A stretch of DNA of 37,942 bases from Pseudomonas lopnurensis (GCF_015070855.1 NZ_JADDIX010000018.1:1-37942); one strand, 5' to 3'; positions 14,255 to 23,320 are shown, numbered from the stretch's first letter. A program made the numbers and translations. Notes: generated from the letters alone by a model not told the origin.

Positions 14255-17200
14255 GGCTGTTCTCCATGGTGGTCGGACTGTCGGTGGTCTGCAGCGCCTC
14301 GTCGAGGCGCAGGCTCAGTTCGTCGAGCTGGAAACGCCTGGCCAACTGGCGCAGTTCCTCGATCTGTTCGGCGGCTTCGGGCACGTCCCGCTCCAGCTGG
14401 TCGAGCAGTTGCAGTACGCCGCGCACGTAACCCAGCGAGGCCTGTTGCTGAACCGCCAGCAAGGCCGCCGTCGGCAGGCCGGTGGGGCGGAGCCTGGGCG
14501 GGGGCGCGTCGCGTCTGATCCATTCCAAGGCCAACTGCTGCCTGATCTTGTCCAGCAGGATCGGCGCGTGCACGGGCTTGGGCAGGTAGTCGTTGCAATC
14601 GGCGGTCACGCTCGGCTCGTCGACGAAGGCGTTGGCCGAGATGACGATGATCGGCGCGGTCGAGCCGATGGAACGGCGAATCAGCGCGGCGGTCTGCCAG
14701 CCGTCCAGCTGCGGCATGGACAGGTCCATCAGGATCAGGTCGGGGTTGTGCAGCGATACCTGGCTCAACGCTTCGTGGCCGTTGGCCGCCATGAGGATTT
14801 CGAAGCCCAGCGGCTCGAGCATGCCGGCCAGCACCCGGCGGTGCTCGATATGGTCGTCGACCACCAGCACGCGCCGGCGCGGGCCGAGGTAGCCGACGAT
14901 ATCGTGCTCGACGTGCACCACCGCCTGCGGGACGCGCACTTCGGACAGGAACAGCCGCAGCTGGAATATGGTGCCGCGTCCTTCTTCGCTCTTCACCGAA
15001 AGCTCGCCACCCATCAGCGCGGTCAGCATGCGGGTGATGGTCAGGCCGAGGCCCAGGCCGTTGTCCTGGCGTAGCGGATCGCCGCGCTCGAAGGGCTGGA
15101 ACAATCGCTCGACCTGTTCCGCAGGAATGCCGATGCCGGTGTCGGCGATCTCGAAGGTGGCGGTTTCGCGCAGATAGCTGACCCGCAGGGTGACGCTGCC
15201 GGCATCGGTATAGCGCACGGCATTGCCGAGCAGGTTGATGAGAATCTGCCGCACGCGCTTCTCGTCGCCACGCACCACCGCCGGCATGCGGCCCTGGCTT
15301 TCGAAATGAAAGCGCAGGCCCTTCTCCTCGGCCTGCGGCGCGAACATCTGGCGCAGCTGGACGAGAAACTCCGGAAAGGCGATCTCCGAAGGCTCCAGGT
15401 TGAGCTTGCCGGCCTCGATCCTGGCCACGTCGAGCAGGCCATCGATCAGCGAGAGCAGGTGCGCGCCGCTGCGATGGATGGTGCCCAGGGCATCCTTGTG
15501 CTGGGTCGGCATCGCCGCATCGCGCAGCAGGATCTGCGCATAACCCAGGATGCTGTTGAGCGGCGTACGCAACTCGTGGGAGAGGCCGGTCACGTAGCGG
15601 CTCTTGGCCGCATTGGCGGCCTCGGAGGCTTCCTTGGCCTTCTGCAGCTGTTCATCGGTCTTGCGGTGGGCTTCGATCTCCTGCATCAGCAGGTGGGTCT
15701 GGCGGTCGGACTCTTCCTGCGCGACGCGGCGGCTTTCGCGGGTCAGCACCACCCACCAGGCGAGGATGCCGGCGAACAGCGACAGCGTCAGGAAAGCCTT
15801 GATGAAGGCCTGGTAGAGGGTTTCGCCGGCTTCCCGGGAGCCCGCCACGACGCCCAGCGAGACCTGGCTGTAGATCAGCCAGAGCGCCAGCGAGAGCAGG
15901 CCGATGATCAGCCCGAGCACGCCCAGATATTGCGCCAGACGCGTGTGCAGACGGGGAATCGAGACCTGCGGGAAGGCCCAGCGGATGAAGTTCTCCCATT
16001 GCGCGGAGAATCTCGCGTCGGGCTTGCAGAGATCGCCGCAGCGCGCATCGAGCGAGCAGCACAGCGAGCAGATCGGCGCGCCGTAGGCCGGGCAGAAGGC
16101 GGTGTCCGGCTCCTCGAAGGCATTGCTGCACAGCACGCAGGCCACCTTGCCGCGCACGCTATAGGGGTAGAGCAGCTGCGGCTGGCGTTGCCGGGCGATG
16201 TAGTAGCGCCCCCCGGTGAGCCAGGCGATCAGCGGCGCGCAGACCAGCGCCGTGCCCAGCGCGATGATCGGCGAGGCCGCCTGGGCCAGCGCGCCCAGGG
16301 TCCCGCTGTGGGTGAGGATCGCCAGCAGCGAGGCGATGAGCATGGCGCCGACGCCCACCGGGTTGATGTCGTAGAGGTGCGCGCGCTTGAATTCGATTTC
16401 CTTCGGCGACAGGCCCAGCGGCTTGTTGATCACCAGGTCCGCCACCAGCGCGCCGATCCAGGCGATGGCCACGTTGGCATAGAGCCCGAGCACCTGCTCG
16501 ATGGCCTCGAACACGCCGAGTTCCATCAGCATCAGCGCGATCGACACGTTGAACACCAGCCACACCACGCGGCCGGGGTGGCTGTGGGTGACGCGGGCGA
16601 AGAAGTTGGACCAGGCCAGCGAACCGGCGTAGGCGTTGGTCACGTTGATTTTCACCTGCGAGACGATGACGAACAGCACCATGGCGCCCAGCGCCCATTC
16701 CGGCGAGGCGAACACGTAGCTGAAGGCCACCAGGTACATCTGCGTCGGTTCGGCGGCCTTGTCCACGGGGATCTCGTGCTGCAGCGCGAGGAAGGCGAGA
16801 AAGGCGCCGGCGAGCATCTTCAGCGCGCCGGGGACGATCCAGCCGGGGCCGGCCGCGAGCATCGCCAGCCACCAGCGGCGGCGGTTGTGCCGGGTCTTCT
16901 CCGGCAGGAAGCGCAGGTAGTCGACCTGCTCGCCGATCTGGGTGATCAGCGCCAGGGCCACGGTGCAGGCGGCGCCGAACGACAGCAGGTTGAACGAGCC
17001 GCCGTCGGCCTCGCGACCGGCGAAGCTGGTCAGGTCGGCCAGTGCCCCGGGGTTCTTGGCGATGACGAAGATGTAGGGCAGGAACAGCAGGGTCAGCCAG
17101 ACCGGCTGGGTCCACATCTGCAGACGGTTGATCAGGGTGATGCCGTAGGTCACCAGCGGCACGATGATGATCGAGCACACCACGTAGGCCAGCGCCAGCG

Positions 17201-17678
17201 GGATGGCGAAGTACAGCTCCAGGGCCAGCGCCATGATCGCCGCCTCGAGGGCGAAGAACAGGAAGGTGAAGCTGGCGTAGATCAGCGAGGTGATGGTCGA
17301 GCCGAAGTAGCCGAAGCCGGCGCCGCGGGTCAGCAGGTCCATGTCCACGCCGTAGCGAGCGGCGTAGTAGCTGATCGGCAGCCCGGTGAGGAAGATCACC
17401 AGGCTGACGGCGAGGATCGCCCACAGGGTGTTGGTGAAGCCATAGGACAGCGCCAGGGTGCCGCCGATGGCCTCCAGGGCGAGGAACGACACCGCGCCGA
17501 GGGCGGTGTTGGCGATGCGGAACTCCGACCACTTGCGAAACGACTTGGGGGTGAAGCGCAGGGCGTAGTCTTCCAGCGTCTCGTCGGCGACCCAGCTGTT
17601 GTAGTCGCGGCGGATCTTGACGATGCGCTGTGTGCCTGTGAATTGCACGCGGGCGGCCCTGGCTGATTGTCGTTTCAT
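14241..17678 (-). CDS. NCS1-permease/hybrid sensor histidine kinase fusion
   Basis: 1145 residues from the ATG at 17678; an in-frame GTG at 17828 would add 50 unlike residues. Residues about 25-490 form a complete NCS1-type cytosine/purine/allantoin permease with some 12 membrane helices. A Cys-rich segment at 514-551 (CVLC, CP, CSLCC, C-GDLC) looks metal-binding. Two further helices lie at about 585-605 and 628-645. The kinase follows: HisKA with SHELRTPLN (His701), N box near 815, G1 DTGIG and G2 GLGLG, then a receiver domain with Asp985 (ILMDLSMPQ) and a helical C-terminus. The design recalls CbrA, where an SSS transporter is fused to a kinase. It is divergent from urtA. The ligand is probably an amide, urea or related compound. 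Confidence 0.9.
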   Translation of the reverse strand: MKRQSARAARVQFTGTQRIVKIRRDYNSWVADETLEDYALRFTPKSFRKWSEFRIANTALGAVSFLALEAIGGTLALSYGFTNTLWAILAVSLVIFLTGLPISYYAARYGVDMDLLTRGAGFGYFGSTITSLIYASFTFLFFALEAAIMALALELYFAIPLALAYVVCSIIIVPLVTYGITLINRLQMWTQPVWLTLLFLPYIFVIAKNPGALADLTSFAGREADGGSFNLLSFGAACTVALALITQIGEQVDYLRFLPEKTRHNRRRWWLAMLAAGPGWIVPGALKMLAGAFLAFLALQHEIPVDKAAEPTQMYLVAFSYVFASPEWALGAMVLFVIVSQVKINVTNAYAGSLAWSNFFARVTHSHPGRVVWLVFNVSIALMLMELGVFEAIEQVLGLYANVAIAWIGALVADLVINKPLGLSPKEIEFKRAHLYDINPVGVGAMLIASLLAILTHSGTLGALAQAASPIIALGTALVCAPLIAWLTGGRYYIARQRQPQLLYPYSVRGKVACVLCSNAFEEPDTAFCPAYGAPICSLCCSLDARCGDLCKPDARFSAQWENFIRWAFPQVSIPRLHTRLAQYLGVLGLIIGLLSLALWLIYSQVSLGVVAGSREAGETLYQAFIKAFLTLSLFAGILAWWVVLTRESRRVAQEESDRQTHLLMQEIEAHRKTDEQLQKAKEASEAANAAKSRYVTGLSHELRTPLNSILGYAQILLRDAAMPTQHKDALGTIHRSGAHLLSLIDGLLDVARIEAGKLNLEPSEIAFPEFLVQLRQMFAPQAEEKGLRFHFESQGRMPAVVRGDEKRVRQILINLLGNAVRYTDAGSVTLRVSYLRETATFEIADTGIGIPAEQVERLFQPFERGDPLRQDNGLGLGLTITRMLTALMGGELSVKSEEGRGTIFQLRLFLSEVRVPQAVVHVEHDIVGYLGPRRRVLVVDDHIEHRRVLAGMLEPLGFEILMAANGHEALSQVSLHNPDLILMDLSMPQLDGWQTAALIRRSIGSTAPIIVISANAFVDEPSVTADCNDYLPKPVHAPILLDKIRQQLALEWIRRDAPPPRLRPTGLPTAALLAVQQQASLGYVRGVLQLLDQLERDVPEAAEQIEELRQLARRFQLDELSLRLDEALQTTDSPTTMENSHASS

Positions 17679-17977
17679 TGGATCGAGCAACTTCCGTGCC
17701 CCGAGCGGCACTGCCTGGCATTGACTGGTGGGCCGTGCGCAAGGCGCCTGTGGCGGCTCCGGTGACCAGGCCGCGGCGCCGGCCGTGCTCCATACGGGCG
17801 CAAGGATGCACCAGTAGCGTTCCGGCACGGATACGTCAGATGACGTATCCCGTTACGTCATCCTGCGTATACCCCGGCCCGCCCGCCGAGCCCATTCTTG
17901 CTCCCGACCCGATGCCGGCCCGCAGCAGCCAGGCTGCCGCAAGCCATGCACGGCCCACCGAGACAGGAGCAATCATC
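17679..17977. promoter_or_regulatory. Divergent control region between the permease-kinase and urtA
   Basis: About 300 bases. It contains two TACG-N8-CGTA dyads and the ribosome site of urtA. Both divergent promoters must lie here; I could not assign -35 and -10 boxes with confidence. A plus-strand frame extends upstream of urtA to 17678 but encodes no credible signal sequence before residue 101. Confidence 0.7.
17832..17869. promoter_or_regulatory. Tandem TACG-N8-CGTA dyads, likely response-regulator operator of urtA
   Basis: Site A is the perfect palindrome ATACGTCAGATGACGTAT (17831-17848). Site B is TACGTCATCCTGCGTA (17854-17869). Their centres are 22 bases apart, two helical turns. A third copy, TACGTCATCCAACGTA, lies before fmdA at 23320. 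The format suits a LuxR/NarL-type regulator such as the one at 13583-14254. Confidence 0.7.
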
Positions 17978-19219
17978 ATGGATTCAAAACTGACGGGTTC
18001 GTCACGCCGCCTTCCCCGCCGGCTCGCGCAGGGGGCTGCGGCACTCTCGATGCTGGCGATGAGCATCTTCGCCTCGACCGCCAGCGCCGAGGTCAATACC
18101 ACGGGGCTCGCCGTCACCGATACGGAAGTGGTGGTCGGGCAGCTGCATTCGGCCACCGGCACCATGGCCATTTCCGAAACCGGCTCGATCCAGGCCGAGC
18201 GTCTGGCCATCGAGCAGATCAACGCCTCGGGTGGCATTCTCGGTCGGCAGATCAAGGTGATCCAGGAAGACGGCGCCTCCGACTGGCCGACCTTCGCCGA
18301 GAAGGCCAAGAAGCTGCTGGAACGCGACAAGGTCGCCGCGGTGTTCGGCTGCTGGACCTCGGCTTCGCGCAAGGCGGTGTTGCCGATCTTCGAACGCGAG
18401 AACGGCCTGCTCTACTACCCGACCTTCTATGAAGGCCTGGAGCAGTCGAAGAATGTCGTCTACACCGGCCAGGAGGCCACCCAGCAGATCCTCGCCGGCC
18501 TCGACTGGGTCGCCAAGGAGAAGGGCGCCAAGACCTTCTACCTGCTCGGCTCGGACTACATCTGGCCGCGCACCTCGATGAAGATCGCCCGCAAGCACAT
18601 CGAGAACGTGCTCGGCGGCAAGGTGGTGGGCGAGGAGTATTACCCGCTGGGCAATACCCAGTTCGGCTCGCTGACCAACAAGATCAAGCTGCGCAAGCCC
18701 GACGTGATCTTCGCCGCGGTGGTCGGTGGTTCCAACGTCGCCTTCTACAAACAGCTCAAGGCCGCCGGCATCACCGCGGACAAGCAGACCCTGCTGACCC
18801 TGTCGGTCACCGAGGACGAACTGCTGGGCATCGGCGGTGAGAACATGGCCGGCTTCTACGCCTCCATGAAGTATTTCCAGAGCCTGGACAACCCGAACAA
18901 CGCCGAATTCGTCAAGGCCTTCAAGGCCAAGTACGGCAGCGACGCGGTGATCGGCGACGTGACGCAGGCCGCCTACCTCGGCCCGTGGCTGTGGAAAGCG
19001 GCGGTGGAGAAGGCCGGCAGCTTCGACGTCGACAAGGTGGTCGCCGCTTCCGCCGGGCTGGAACTCGATACCGCGCCGGAAGGCTACGTCAAGGTGCACG
19101 AGAACCAGCACCTGTGGAGCAAGACCCGCATCGGCCAGGTGCAGGCCGACGGCCAATTCAGCGTCGTCTACGAGTCCGATCTGATCGAACCGAATCCTTT
19201 CCCGAAAGGCTATCAGTAA
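17978..19219 (+). CDS. urtA: Urea/short-chain-amide ABC transporter, periplasmic binding protein
   Basis: 413 residues. The start at 17978 is chosen because AGGAG lies eight bases upstream and a signal peptide follows. The signal has twin Arg pairs (SRRLPRR) and is cleaved after ASA at residue 37. The mature protein (VVVGQLHSATGTMAISETGS, FGCWTSASRKAVLPIFE, GLLYYPTFYEG) is the UrtA/FmdD/AmiC-like family of the branched-chain amino-acid-type binding proteins. UrtA proteins bind urea; the related FmdD of Methylophilus binds formamide and short amides. With formamidase and amidase downstream, an amide substrate is at least as likely as urea. Confidence 0.93.
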   Translation: MDSKLTGSSRRLPRRLAQGAAALSMLAMSIFASTASAEVNTTGLAVTDTEVVVGQLHSATGTMAISETGSIQAERLAIEQINASGGILGRQIKVIQEDGASDWPTFAEKAKKLLERDKVAAVFGCWTSASRKAVLPIFERENGLLYYPTFYEGLEQSKNVVYTGQEATQQILAGLDWVAKEKGAKTFYLLGSDYIWPRTSMKIARKHIENVLGGKVVGEEYYPLGNTQFGSLTNKIKLRKPDVIFAAVVGGSNVAFYKQLKAAGITADKQTLLTLSVTEDELLGIGGENMAGFYASMKYFQSLDNPNNAEFVKAFKAKYGSDAVIGDVTQAAYLGPWLWKAAVEKAGSFDVDKVVAASAGLELDTAPEGYVKVHENQHLWSKTRIGQVQADGQFSVVYESDLIEPNPFPKGYQ

Positions 19220-19310
19220 CAGCAGCGACAAGCTGCAAGCCTCAAGCGGCAAGTGGAGAGCGCTCTGCTTGCAGCTTGTGGCTTGGCGCTTGCGGCTTCT
19301 TGCGAGGGTT
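19218..19310. repeat. CAAGC-type inverted repeat between urtA and urtB
   Basis: ACAAGCTGCAAGC at the left faces GCTTGCAGCTTGTGGCTTG at the right, giving a long imperfect hairpin between urtA and urtB. Related copies lie at 23183, 25197 and 25353. In this place it could hold back transcription or protect the urtA message, so that binding protein exceeds permease. Confidence 0.75.
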
Positions 19311-19315
19311 TTCTT

Positions 19316-20233
19316 ATGGAATGGCTATCGGAGTTTGGCGCCATCGCGGCCATGCAGGGCTTCAACGGGCTGTCGGTGTTCTGCGTGCTGCTGCTGATGG
19401 CGCTCGGCCTGGCGATCATCTTCGGCCAGATGGGGGTGATCAACATGGCCCACGGCGAGTTCCTCACCGTCGGCGCCTACACCACCTATCTCGTTTCGGT
19501 GCTGACGCTCAAGTACCTGCCCGAGCTGCAGCCCTACTATTTCTTCGTCGCCATCGTGCTGTCCTTCGTGATCGCCGGCGCGCTGGGCTGGCTGGCCGAG
19601 TGGGCGCTGATCAGCAAGCTCTACCACCGCCCGTTGGATACGCTGCTGGCGACCTGGGGCCTGTCGCTGGTGATGCAGCAGGCGTTCCGCTCGATCTTCG
19701 GTGCCCGTGAGGTCAGCGCCAGCATGCCGGACTGGCTGATGGGCTCGTTCAACCCCACCGACGCCATCGACATCCCGCGCAACGGCCTGTTCGTGATGGC
19801 CGTGACGCTGCTGCTGACCGCGGCGATCTTCTTCCTGCTGTACCGCTCGCGCTGGGGCCTGCAGGTGCGCGCCACGGTGCAGAACCGGGTGATGAGCCGC
19901 GCGGTGGGGATCAATACGAAAAAGGTCGATCGCATGACCTTCGCCCTCGGCTGCGGCGTGGCCGGGGTCGCTGGCGCGGCGTTCACCACCATCGGCTCGA
20001 CCGGGCCGACCTCCGGTTCGCTGTACATCGTCGACACCTTCCTGGTGGTGGTCTTCGGCGGCGCCGCCAGCCTGTTCGGCACCATCGCCTCGGCGTTCTC
20101 CATCGCCCAGACGCAGTCCATCGCCGAGTTCTTCATCAGTGGCTCGATGGCCAAGGTGCTGACCCTGTCGGCGGTGATCCTGATCCTGATGCTGCGCCCG
20201 CAGGGGCTGTTCTCCATCAAGGTGCGCAAATGA
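19316..20233 (+). CDS. urtB: Urea/amide ABC transporter permease UrtB
   Basis: 305 residues. The ATG at 19316 is preceded by GAGGG; the in-frame start at 19253 lies inside the repeat hairpin and is rejected. It is a LivH-type permease with about eight membrane helices and the family blocks MALGLAIIFGQMGVINMAHG at the N-terminus and VFGGAASLFGTIAS near the C-terminus. It pairs with UrtC in the inner membrane. The next gene starts 46 bases downstream. Confidence 0.93.
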   Translation: MEWLSEFGAIAAMQGFNGLSVFCVLLLMALGLAIIFGQMGVINMAHGEFLTVGAYTTYLVSVLTLKYLPELQPYYFFVAIVLSFVIAGALGWLAEWALISKLYHRPLDTLLATWGLSLVMQQAFRSIFGAREVSASMPDWLMGSFNPTDAIDIPRNGLFVMAVTLLLTAAIFFLLYRSRWGLQVRATVQNRVMSRAVGINTKKVDRMTFALGCGVAGVAGAAFTTIGSTGPTSGSLYIVDTFLVVVFGGAASLFGTIASAFSIAQTQSIAEFFISGSMAKVLTLSAVILILMLRPQGLFSIKVRK

Positions 20234-20279
20234 TGAGCAGGTTTTTTGTGGCGATGGCAAACGACGTGAGGGCCAGGGC

Positions 20280-21479
20280 ATGAACTCGACACTCGATAAA
20301 TTCTTCGGTGGCAAGCAGGGGGGCATCGGCCTGCTGGTGCTCGCCGCGCTGATCCTGGTGGTGTTCCCGCTGGCGCTCGACAGCTTCCGCCTGAACATGG
20401 TCGGCAAGTACCTGACCTACGCCTTCGTCGCCGTCGGGCTGGTGCTCTGCTGGGGCTATGGCGGCATTCTCAGCCTCGGCCAGGGGATCTTCTTCGGCCT
20501 CGGCGGCTACTGCATGGCGATGTTCCTCAAGCTCGAGGCATCGGACCCCGAGAGTACCAAGATCCAGTCCACGCCCGGCATCCCGGACTTCATGGACTGG
20601 AACCAGATCACCGAACTGCCGTTGTTCTGGCAGCCATTCCAGAGCTTCGGCTTCACCCTGCTGGCGGTGGTGGCGGTACCGGCGATCCTCGCGCTGGTCA
20701 TCGGCATGGCGATGTTCAAGCGCCGCGTGGGCGACGTGTACTTCTCCATCGTCACCCAGGCGATCGCGGCGATCCTGACCATCCTGATCATCGGCCAGCA
20801 GGGCCTGACCGGCGGGGTCAACGGCATCACCGACCTGAAGACCCTGCTCGGCTGGGACATCCGTACCGACGAGGCGAAGATCATCCTCTACTTCGTCAAT
20901 GCGGCGCTGCTGCTCGGTTGCATCCTGATCGGCCGCTTCATCCTCGCGTCCAAGCTCGGGCGTCTGCTGATGGCCATGCGCGACAAGGAAGAGCGGGTGC
21001 GCTTCTCCGGCTACGACGTGGCCAGCTTCAAGATCTTCGTGTTCTGCGTGGCGGCGAGCTTCTCGGCCATCGGCGGGGCGATGTTCACGCTGCAGGTGGG
21101 CTTCATGTCGCCGAGTTTCGTCGGCATCGTGCCGTCGATCGAGATGGTCATCTTCGCCGCCGTGGGCGGGCGCATGTCGCTGCTCGGCGCGGTGTATGGC
21201 GCGCTGCTGGTGAACTACGGCAAGACGGTGTTCTCCGAGAGCTTCCCCGAACTGTGGCTGTATTTCATGGGTGGCCTGTTCATCGCCGTCGTCATGTATT
21301 TCCCCAACGGCCTGGCCGGCCTCTGGCACAGCCATGCCAGCAAATGGCTGGCGCGGCTGCGGCTGCCGAGCCGACGACAACCACCGGCCGCGGCGGCGCA
21401 ACCAGCCGAGCAGCCGCCGGCCTCGGGAGCCGGAACGATCGATGCGGTTCCCGCCAAGCAACTGGAGAGCACCCCATGA
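20280..21479 (+). CDS. urtC: Urea/amide ABC transporter permease UrtC
   Basis: 399 residues, LivM-type, with multiple membrane helices. Family blocks include LCWGYGGILSLGQGIFFGLG near 57-76 and the loop RLLMAMRDKEERVRFSGYD that contacts the ATPases. The last 40 residues are a Pro/Ala-rich cytoplasmic tail. The stop overlaps the urtD start as ATGA. Together with UrtB it forms the membrane channel. Confidence 0.93.
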   Translation: MNSTLDKFFGGKQGGIGLLVLAALILVVFPLALDSFRLNMVGKYLTYAFVAVGLVLCWGYGGILSLGQGIFFGLGGYCMAMFLKLEASDPESTKIQSTPGIPDFMDWNQITELPLFWQPFQSFGFTLLAVVAVPAILALVIGMAMFKRRVGDVYFSIVTQAIAAILTILIIGQQGLTGGVNGITDLKTLLGWDIRTDEAKIILYFVNAALLLGCILIGRFILASKLGRLLMAMRDKEERVRFSGYDVASFKIFVFCVAASFSAIGGAMFTLQVGFMSPSFVGIVPSIEMVIFAAVGGRMSLLGAVYGALLVNYGKTVFSESFPELWLYFMGGLFIAVVMYFPNGLAGLWHSHASKWLARLRLPSRRQPPAAAAQPAEQPPASGAGTIDAVPAKQLESTP

Positions 21480-22228
21480 CTGGATTTCAGATGCCCAAAC
21501 CGGTGCTGGCCATCGAGGGCCTGACGGTTTCCTTCGACGGCTTCAAGGCGGTGGACGACCTGAACCTCTACCTCGATCGCAACGAGGTACGGGTGGTGAT
21601 CGGCCCCAACGGCGCCGGCAAGACCACGGTGCTCGACCTGATCTGCGGCAAGACGCGGGCCACCAGCGGTTCGATCCAGTTCGACGGTCGCGAGCTGACC
21701 AAGATGAAGGAGTTCGACATCGTCCGCGCCGGGGTCGGACGCAAGTTCCAGAACCCCTCGATCTACGAGAACCTCAGCGTGTTCGAGAACCTGGAAATGT
21801 CCTATCCGGCCGGGCGCAAGGTGTTCGGTGCGCTGTTCTTCAAGCGCAGCGCCGAGGTCATCGCGCGGGTGGAGGAGGTCGCCGCGGAAATCGGTCTCGC
21901 CGGGCAACTGCACAGCGAGGCCGGGCTGCTTTCCCATGGCCAGAAACAATGGCTGGAGATCGGCATGCTGCTGATGCAGGACCCGGAACTGTTGATGCTC
22001 GACGAGCCGGTGGCGGGCATGAGCGTCAGCGAGCGGGCGCAGACCGCCGAACTGCTCAAGCGCATCAGTCAGGGCCGTTCGGTGCTGGTGATCGAGCACG
22101 ACATGGAGTTCGTCAAGAGCATCGCCCACAAGGTCACGGTGTTGCACCAGGGCAAGGTCCTGGCCGAAGGCAGCATGGATGCGGTGCAGAACAACCCCAA
22201 GGTGATCGAGGTGTACCTGGGGCACTAG
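21476..22228 (+). CDS. urtD: Urea/amide ABC transporter ATP-binding protein UrtD
   Basis: 250 residues from the ATG that overlaps the urtC stop. Walker A GPNGAGKTT, an unusual signature LSHGQKQW (LSGGQ in most ABC proteins but LSHG in UrtD/LivG-type members), Walker B LLMLDEPVAGM and the H-loop His in IEHDMEF are all present. It couples ATP hydrolysis to transport with UrtE. Confidence 0.93.
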   Translation: MTGFQMPKPVLAIEGLTVSFDGFKAVDDLNLYLDRNEVRVVIGPNGAGKTTVLDLICGKTRATSGSIQFDGRELTKMKEFDIVRAGVGRKFQNPSIYENLSVFENLEMSYPAGRKVFGALFFKRSAEVIARVEEVAAEIGLAGQLHSEAGLLSHGQKQWLEIGMLLMQDPELLMLDEPVAGMSVSERAQTAELLKRISQGRSVLVIEHDMEFVKSIAHKVTVLHQGKVLAEGSMDAVQNNPKVIEVYLGH

Positions 22229-22252
22229 TGGGTTGGGTTGAGATGGGGTGAG

Positions 22253-22362
22253 GTAGGTTGGGTTGAGCGTAGCGAAGCCCAACGGACACCCCACCCCAAC
22301 CCCGAAGCTCCGCCGGCCCCTCTTGTTGGGCTTCGGCGCAAAAGCGCCTCAACCCAACCTAC
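22253..22362. repeat. GTAGGTTGGGTTGAG-type inverted repeat between urtD and urtE
   Basis: The left arm GTAGGTTGGGTTGAGCG, then GCGAAGCCCAAC, faces a right arm GTTGGGCTTCG, then CTCAACCCAACCTAC. The same unit recurs at 24657-24818 and 26514-26670, with a half copy at 37661-37693. It splits urtD from urtE, which otherwise belong to one operon. Confidence 0.85.
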
Positions 22363-22493
22363 GGCACGAGGGCGGGCCCATTCCTCGGTTCGCGCAGCGA
22401 AGCCCAACAGGCGAACGCCGCCCGACGCCATAGCCATGCCGCACACCATTCGCACCACGCCACAAACAACCCACATGCATGAAGGAGTTCAGC

Positions 22494-23183
22494 ATGTTCA
22501 AGATCAGCAACCTCGCTTCCGGCTACGGCCAGAGCCAGATTCTCCACGACGTCAATCTCGACGTCGCCAAGCAGGAAATCGTCGCGGTCATGGGCCGCAA
22601 CGGCATGGGCAAGACCACGCTGTTCAAGACCCTGATGGGCATCGTGCCGCAGATGGGCGGCAGCGTGCAGGTCGATGGCCAGGAGGTCGCCGGGCTGGAA
22701 ACCCACCAGCGGGTGGCCAGCGGCGTGGCCTACGTGCCCCAGGGGCGGATGATCTTTCCCAGCATGACGGTGCTGGAGAACATCCAGACCGGCCTGCCGG
22801 CCTCGGCCGGCGGCCAGGTGCCGGAGGATCTCTACGCGCTGTTTCCGGTGTTGCACGAGATGCGCAAGCGCAAGGGCGGCAATCTCTCCGGCGGACAGCA
22901 GCAGCAATTGGCCATTGCCCGTGCGCTGGCGACCAACCCCAAGGTGCTGCTGCTGGACGAGCCCACCGAGGGCATCCAGCCGTCGATCATCAAGGACATC
23001 GCGCGCACGTTGAAGGAGATCCGCTCGTTGCGCGACCTCACCATCGTGGTGTCCGAGCAGGTGCTGTCCTTCACCATGGAAATCGCCGACCGCTTCCTGG
23101 TGATCGAAAAGGGCCGCTTCGTGCTGGAGGAAAGCGCGGCCAATGCCGACGAGGCGACCATCAGTCGGTATCTGTCGGTTTAG
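22494..23183 (+). CDS. urtE: Urea/amide ABC transporter ATP-binding protein UrtE
   Basis: 229 residues. The ATG at 22494 is chosen because AAGGAG precedes it by seven bases; the frame also opens at an ATG at 22479 that overlaps this ribosome site. Walker A GRNGMGKTT, Q-loop VPQGRMIFPSMTV, signature LSGGQQQQ and Walker B LLLDEPTEGIQP identify a LivF-type subunit. EPTEGIQPSI is typical of UrtE. It completes the transporter with UrtA-D. Confidence 0.93.
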   Translation: MFKISNLASGYGQSQILHDVNLDVAKQEIVAVMGRNGMGKTTLFKTLMGIVPQMGGSVQVDGQEVAGLETHQRVASGVAYVPQGRMIFPSMTVLENIQTGLPASAGGQVPEDLYALFPVLHEMRKRKGGNLSGGQQQQLAIARALATNPKVLLLDEPTEGIQPSIIKDIARTLKEIRSLRDLTIVVSEQVLSFTMEIADRFLVIEKGRFVLEESAANADEATISRYLSV

Positions 23184-23320
23184 AAGCAGCGGCAAGCTTC
23201 AAGCTGCAAGCGACAAGTAAAAGCGGGAGCCGAGGAACTGCGGAGTTGCAGGGCCTCGGCTTTTGCCTTTTCTTGAGGCTTGAGGCTTGAGGCTTGAGGC
23301 TTGAGGCTTGAGGTTGCCCT
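23183..23320. repeat. CAAGC-type repeat with a terminator core and a 7-bp tandem repeat
   Basis: The left arm GCGGCAAGCTTCAAGCTGC, then CAAGCGACAAGT, is related to the unit after urtA. The core is a terminator hairpin (23228-23264). The right arm has become six exact tandem copies of CTTGAGG (23272-23313), ending seven bases before the operator of fmdA. Confidence 0.8.
23228..23264 (+). terminator. Terminator after urtE
   Basis: AGCCGAGG pairs with CCTCGGCT, with a nested AACT/AGTT pair in the loop. TTTT follows, then a second run of T. It separates the urt operon from fmdA. Confidence 0.75.

Noticed and set aside
15306..17666. Plus-strand open frame of 786 codons opposite the permease-kinase gene
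   Set aside because: It lies wholly antisense to a gene with clear domains; composition is His/Arg/Gly/Gln-rich as expected from the reverse of high-GC codons, and no domain is seen.
17678..17977. Longer urtA start at 17678
   Set aside because: It would put about 100 Pro/Arg-rich residues before the signal peptide; AGGAG stands eight bases before the ATG at 17978.
23272..23313. Possible CRISPR-like repeats
   Set aside because: The 7-bp units are directly adjacent without spacers; this is a simple tandem repeat.
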